In this document: positions 16,637 through 19,884 of the stretch, in pieces
Position numbering within the stretch: position 1 is the stretch's first letter
How the letters are laid out: every line of letters starts with the position of its first letter
Assembly: GCA_964411875.1 (NCBI GenBank)
Contig: CAYPMT010000032.1
Location: forward strand, 1-19,884
Source: Aliikangiella sp964411875
GTDB taxonomy: Bacteria; Pseudomonadota; Gammaproteobacteria; Enterobacterales; Kangiellaceae
Direction: 5' to 3'
DNA length: 19,884 nt
The notes under the pieces: model-generated
Seen by the model: only the letters and a program-made list of their open reading frames with translations
Databases searched by the model: none
Told to the model about the DNA's origin: nothing
Program-made: the position numbers and the translations under genes

Positions 16637-17104
16637 TTACTTCACTCGTTGGGATGCATTTTTAATCTTTTCCATCAACTTATCAAAACTCAATTCGGGC
16701 TTGGTTTTAATGATGGGCTCTCTGAGCTCACAGATTGGGCTAATTTGATGGCTGGTTACACCCAGCAAATATTGTTCATCTTGTATTTCAACCACGACTA
16801 ACTTTTCCTTAGCACCAATATTTTGCGACTCCACAATACTGATATTTTTAGATACCACATTTAAACTTGTCACTTTTTTAAAAATAAAAGCTAACAAAAA
16901 AATAACCGCTAAGACACCAACTAAGCCAGCAAGCATGGGTAGCATTTTATCCGCGACTACTTCACTCGAATCAGCAGCTTCTAAAAAATGTACTCCACTT
17001 AAAAGAATTAAACCAACCACAAAAGATTTAATTAAAATAGCATTTACTTTCAAACCAAACTTTGAAGCTTTTGAGCTATAGATATTATTAATTAATATTT
17101 TCAT
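16637..17104 (-). CDS. fliO: Flagellar export gate assembly protein FliO
   Basis: The 155-residue protein has an unusually long N-terminal leader with a basic start and hydrophobic segment (about residues 24-42, ending near AAD) that looks like a signal sequence. The true FliO membrane helix (about 55-75, MLAGLVGVLAVIFLLAFIF) follows, then a small cytoplasmic domain with SIVESQNIGAKEKLVVVEI, typical of the family. It helps assemble the FliP ring. The ATG overlaps the fliN stop by 4 bases (ATGA), indicating coupling. A diverged copy of its first 41 codons lies upstream of fliL (19475-19606). Confidence 0.93.
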   Translation of the reverse strand: MKILINNIYSSKASKFGLKVNAILIKSFVVGLILLSGVHFLEAADSSEVVADKMLPMLAGLVGVLAVIFLLAFIFKKVTSLNVVSKNISIVESQNIGAKEKLVVVEIQDEQYLLGVTSHQISPICELREPIIKTKPELSFDKLMEKIKNASQRVK

Positions 17105-17484
17105 CGTAGTTTTTTGATCCTTTCTGCTGGGCTCATAACATCCGTTAACCGAATACCATATTTTTCATTAACAACCACAACTTCACCATGGGCAATTAGA
17201 GTACCGTTAACCATAACATCTAAGGGTTCACCTGCTAATCGATCAAGCTCAATAACTGAACCTTGAGCTAACTGAAGTAAGTTACGAATTGGAATTTTTG
17301 TTCGTCCTACCTCTAACGAAAGTGATACTGGAATATCAAGAATGACATCGAGCTTTTCATTATTAACATCATTGATATCAAAATCTTCTTTCAGCTCATC
17401 CATAGTTGCCACTTCAGCTTCTTTAGTCGCTTGCTCATTCATGGCATCACCCCAATCATCTGTACCTTGATCGTCATCACTCAT
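17101..17484 (-). CDS. fliN: Flagellar motor switch protein FliN
   Basis: The 127-residue protein has an acidic, disordered N-terminal tail (about 1-45). A SpoA domain (about 50-125) follows, containing LDIPVSLSLEVGRTKIPIRNLLQLAQGS and the typical C-terminal LTDVMSPAERIKKL. FliN forms the bottom of the C-ring with FliM and binds CheY-P. ATG at 17484 is 3 bases after fliM ends. Confidence 0.97.
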   Translation of the reverse strand: MSDDDQGTDDWGDAMNEQATKEAEVATMDELKEDFDINDVNNEKLDVILDIPVSLSLEVGRTKIPIRNLLQLAQGSVIELDRLAGEPLDVMVNGTLIAHGEVVVVNEKYGIRLTDVMSPAERIKKLR

Positions 17485-17487
17485 TGT

Positions 17488-18483
17488 TTAACTCTCCAAA
17501 ATTGTTCGATTAATATGATCACGAGAAATTTCTTCTTCTACTTTTACGGCTAAGTAGCCATTAGACTTACCTACTTTTGCCCTAAAACAAGGTGTTTCGT
17601 GAGCATATAGCGTTACTAAATCAGGTAAATCAACAGGGATAATATCGCCTTCTTTAAACTCCATGACATCTCTTAAACTAACCTCCGTTTCAATTAAATT
17701 TGTCGTAATATCGACTTCTGCCGTCAAAACTTCTTCGCACAATGCATCAGCCCAACGCTCATCAACATCACTACGATCACTTTGAATACCGGCATCAAGC
17801 TTATCTCTTATAGGCTCTAGCATTGAATAAGGCATGGTGACATGGAAATTTCCACCACCGCCATCAAGCTCAACATTAAAGCTACAAACACAAACCACTT
17901 CCGAGGGACTAACAATTGTTGCAAGAGCAGGGTTAACTTCTGAATCGGTATATTCAAAATCAACATTCAAAACTGGCGACCAAGCTTCTTTTAAATCAAC
18001 AAAAACCAAATCTAAAAATTTACCGACAATTCGTCTTTCAGTTGGCGTAAATTCTCGCCCTTCAATCTTTGCATGAAATCGACCATCACCACCAAAAAAG
18101 TTATCGACTAAAATGAAAACCAATTTAGCTTCTAAGGTAAAGAGTGATGTGCCTCTTAAAGGGTTGATACGAACCATATTTAAACTGGTTGGAACAAACA
18201 GTGAATGTATGTATTCATTGAACTTAATCATTTGAATACCATTGACTGAAACTTCTGCGCTTCTTCTCATCATGTTGAATAAACTAATTCGCATATGTCT
18301 TGCAAAGCGTTCATTCACCATCTCTAACGATGGCATTCTCCCGCGGACAATACGATCTTGTGATGAAAAATCATAATTGCGTGCATCTGATGGGTCAAGA
18401 GACTCCTCTTCTGTTTCGATATCACCATCATCAACACCATGAAGTAGCGCATCAATTTCATCTTGGCTTAATAAATCAGACAT
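17488..18483 (-). CDS. fliM: Flagellar motor switch protein FliM
   Basis: The 331-residue protein begins with the CheY-P binding peptide LSQDEIDALLHG (residues 4-15). A middle domain (about 45-240) includes FFGGDGRFH, the GGxG motif of the FliG contact. The C-terminal SpoA domain that pairs with FliN (about 245-325) follows. It is the C-ring component that converts CheY-P binding into a change of rotation. ATG at 18483 lies 5 bases after the fliL stop. Confidence 0.97.
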   Translation of the reverse strand: MSDLLSQDEIDALLHGVDDGDIETEEESLDPSDARNYDFSSQDRIVRGRMPSLEMVNERFARHMRISLFNMMRRSAEVSVNGIQMIKFNEYIHSLFVPTSLNMVRINPLRGTSLFTLEAKLVFILVDNFFGGDGRFHAKIEGREFTPTERRIVGKFLDLVFVDLKEAWSPVLNVDFEYTDSEVNPALATIVSPSEVVCVCSFNVELDGGGGNFHVTMPYSMLEPIRDKLDAGIQSDRSDVDERWADALCEEVLTAEVDITTNLIETEVSLRDVMEFKEGDIIPVDLPDLVTLYAHETPCFRAKVGKSNGYLAVKVEEEISRDHINRTILES

Positions 18484-18488
18484 AATAA

Positions 18489-19001
18489 TTACTGCATTAC
18501 AAAGCTAACGAAAAGAACTTTTGCTATCGTTGGATCACCGACTAAATCAGTCATAGTCGCCTGTACTGTTTCTAAAGACCTTTCTTGTAATAAGGTTCTG
18601 CCTTCAGGGGTTTTCAGTTCATCCGCAGATTGTTGACTGACTAGCATTAATACATCATTTTTTAAACGAGGCATATGGTCTTTAACTAGATCAACCTTAT
18701 CGCTACCTCTTACCATAAAGCTCATTTTAATTTGTACCGTACGGCTTTTATGTTTTCCTGGTAAATTACTTGTTATAGACTCTGGAACACCAACATATTC
18801 AGGCGTTTCTTTTTCGACTACTACTTCAGTTTCCTCGCCTTCGGCAGCGGCAGGCTTGGCTTTATCATCACCCATCAAGAAAAAAGCAGCAGCACCTCCT
18901 CCACCTAATAAAACGACTGCTGCAATGATGATAATCATCATTTTACTGCCGCCCTTTTTTTCTTCGACATCTAACTCAAGATCTTGATCTTCATTCGCCA
19001 T
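18489..19001 (-). CDS. fliL: Flagellar basal body-associated protein FliL
   Basis: The 170-residue, single-pass inner-membrane protein has an acidic cytoplasmic tail (1-18), a Gly/Ala/Ile-rich membrane helix (about 20-43) and a Glu/Lys/Ala-rich linker. The periplasmic domain (about 65-170) ends in KVLFVSFVMQ, a typical FliL ending. FliL rings surround the stator and support torque. ATG at 19001 has AGGA 8 bases upstream. It is the first gene of the operon, with a sigma-54 promoter 52 bases upstream. Confidence 0.95.
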   Translation of the reverse strand: MANEDQDLELDVEEKKGGSKMMIIIIAAVVLLGGGGAAAFFLMGDDKAKPAAAEGEETEVVVEKETPEYVGVPESITSNLPGKHKSRTVQIKMSFMVRGSDKVDLVKDHMPRLKNDVLMLVSQQSADELKTPEGRTLLQERSLETVQATMTDLVGDPTIAKVLFVSFVMQ

Positions 19002-19052
19002 ACTTATTTTCCTATGATTTACGCGTCAATTAATTAGTACTACTACTAGTAA

Positions 19053-19068
19053 AGCAAAAGTTGTACCA
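19053..19068 (-). promoter_or_regulatory. Sigma-54 promoter for the fliL operon
   Basis: On the minus strand the sequence TGGTACAACTTTTGCT matches the consensus TGGCACGNNNNTTGCW. GG and GC are in the required spacing (-24/-12) and only two positions differ. It lies 52 bases upstream of the fliL ATG, predicting a start of transcription near 19042. The flagellar class it belongs to is normally activated by FlrC/FleR. Activator sites were not identified. Confidence 0.82.
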
Positions 19069-19263
19069 GGTAAAAATAATCAACATTATCAATAACTTAA
19101 TCGAAATAAATGTTGCTAGAAGTCAATTTGTTGGCGATAGTTAGTCTGCTATAAATAGATTGAGCCAAAAAACTGGCTATAAAAAACTGGTAGCTTCTAG
19201 GTAAATAGTTTTAGCTAACTGAATCAATCTAATAAATCGAAAAATAAAGATAACCTGAATAAT

Positions 19264-19294
19264 AAAAAGCTCTGGCAATTGCATGAGCTTTTTT
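19264..19294. terminator. Symmetric hairpin, probable bidirectional terminator
   Basis: AAAAAGCTC at 19264-19272 pairs with GAGCTTTTT at 19285-19293, a 9-base stem. The 12-base loop contains the smaller palindrome GCAATTGC. T-runs follow the stem on both strands. It would stop minus-strand transcripts coming from right of the window and through the fliO-like fragment, insulating the fliL promoter. Only three of nine pairs are G-C, so strength is uncertain. Confidence 0.55.
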
Positions 19295-19474
19295 ATGAGG
19301 ATGTATCGATTTTTTGATGACGGTTGAAAAACAATGTTCGATTGGATGGTAATTACATCACATGTTCTTATAAGCCCATTGATATTAAAAAAATCTGAAA
19401 AAGTAGAACTCTTCTGTTTTGCATATAAATGACCAAGTGATGTCACTTTTAGCTATAAGCATTTTAACTTACTA

Positions 19475-19606
19475 TCATATCGGCAAAGCATGTACCCCAC
19501 TCATAACCAATAAACAAATTACAAAACCTTGAACAAAAATTGAGTTAACCTTTAAGCTAAACCTGGAAACCTTTGAACTATAAACATTATTAATACGTAT
19601 TTTCAT
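19475..19606 (-). CDS. FliO-leader-like 43-residue small open frame (partial fliO duplicate)
   Basis: ATG at 19606 to TGA at 19475, followed in frame by TAG and TAA. The product begins MKIRINNVYSSKVSRFSLKV, and FliO begins MKILINNIYSSKASKFGLKV. By hand count 25 of the first 41 residues are identical and nearly all others are conservative. The DNA aligns without gaps over 116 bases (84 identical) to 16989-17104. The peptide has a basic start and a hydrophobic core like a signal or membrane leader. FliO's real membrane helix and cytoplasmic domain are missing. AAGGAG lies 12 bases upstream of the ATG, a little far. It may be a decayed duplicate or a retained small protein. Confidence 0.55.
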   Translation of the reverse strand: MKIRINNVYSSKVSRFSLKVNSIFVQGFVICLLVMSGVHALPI

Positions 19607-19630
19607 GATAATTTCTTACTCCTTTCTATT
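19491..19630 (-). repeat. Diverged copy of the fliN-fliO junction
   Basis: The DNA matches 16989-17128 at a constant offset of 2502 bases within the fliO part. Similarity continues past the ATG into the end of fliN: the copy still reads ERSKKLS-stop overlapping the ATG, against ERIKKLR-stop in fliN. Beyond about 19630, and below about 19488, similarity fades. Confidence 0.75.
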
Positions 19631-19884
19631 ATGTAAACAACGTAAGTATTTAAATAGAATAATATTGACTTAACACCAACTCACCAGGATTGTTAAAATA
19701 TTAAAGTGAGTAAATTTAAGTGTAGAAGAAAAAATTTATTGATATTAAAAAAAACCAATAAATCTTAAGAGTTATAGCTTTTTGTTATTTTTTAATTAAT
19801 TCTGAAAAAGTCGTTATTATTAAGCAAAAAATTAACTATAAACATCAACTAAGTTGATACTCGTTTGAATAGGCTCTTGTGTCT

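Larger units (their letters stand above)
19002..19884. other. AT-rich region upstream of fliL without an ordinary gene
   Basis: These about 880 bases hold a sigma-54 promoter, a symmetric terminator-like hairpin, a diverged copy of the fliN/fliO junction with a 43-codon frame, a 16-base direct repeat (19378-19393 and 19738-19753) and a 15-base palindrome (19844-19858). No complete gene of normal size was recognised on either strand. The rightmost 200 bases have many stops in all frames. fliK, which precedes fliL in Pseudomonas, is not in this stretch. Confidence 0.7.

Noticed and set aside
19177..19446. 89-codon minus-strand frame starting with GTG upstream of fliL
   Set aside because: No ribosome site is visible and no family is recognised. 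The frame runs through the terminator-like hairpin at 19264-19294, and its composition is like the surrounding AT-rich non-coding DNA.
19475..19490. GCCGATAT on the minus strand as a sigma-28 -10 element
   Set aside because: No TAAA-type -35 element lies about 15 bases upstream, and the bases are explained as the end of the fliO-like frame.
19844..19858. Perfect 15-base palindrome near the right edge as terminator or operator
   Set aside because: The stem is short and AT-rich with no immediate T-run, and there is no neighbouring gene in the window to relate it to.

Overview
The window is one long, almost fully minus-strand flagellar and chemotaxis cluster from an AT-rich gammaproteobacterium. 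The order read in the direction of transcription (right to left) is fliL-fliM-fliN-fliO-fliP-fliQ-fliR-flhB-flhA-flhF-fleN-fliA-cheY-cheZ-cheA-cheB-motC-motD-ParA-like-CheW-like. This is the polar-flagellum arrangement known from Pseudomonas and its relatives, and Vibrio has a close equivalent. The number and placement regulators FlhF and FleN, the sodium/proton stator pair MotC/MotD, and the array-positioning pair ParC/ParP all point to a monotrichous or polar-flagellated gammaproteobacterium with base composition well below 50% GC. The genus cannot be fixed from the sequence alone.

Right end (19002-19884): about 880 bases without a normal gene. It holds a near-perfect sigma-54 promoter 52 bases upstream of fliL, a symmetric hairpin that looks like a bidirectional terminator, and a diverged copy of the fliN/fliO junction. 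That copy still encodes an intact 43-residue FliO-like leader peptide. Positions 13689-19001 encode the C-ring switch (FliM, FliN), the stator-associated FliL, and the export gate (FliO, FliP, FliQ, FliR, FlhB). Genes here are separated by only a few bases or overlap. FlhA follows at 11517-13613, after a short purine-rich tandem repeat.

Positions 8293-11488 encode regulators: FlhF (SRP-type GTPase, flagellar placement), FleN (MinD-like ATPase, flagellar number) and FliA (sigma-28). A 57-codon open frame fits exactly between flhF and fleN and overlaps the TTG start of fleN. Positions 3619-8221 encode the chemotaxis pathway CheY, CheZ, CheA, CheB plus the stator subunit MotC. Positions 1-2865 encode MotD, a ParA-type ATPase and the start of a CheW-domain protein that runs off the left edge. 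CheA carries a four-fold acidic motif in its long P1-P3 linker that may be the part bound by the ParP-like protein.

The genes form a sequential assembly and signalling programme. The sigma-54 promoter would drive switch and export genes, FliA would then drive late genes elsewhere, and the Che and Par proteins would place and run the polar array. Most of the window is orthodox. The items worth a second look are the fliO-like duplicate upstream of fliL, the small frame between flhF and fleN, the in-frame 15-base repeat between flhB and flhA, the NPEH variant of the FlhB self-cleavage site, and the CheA linker repeats.
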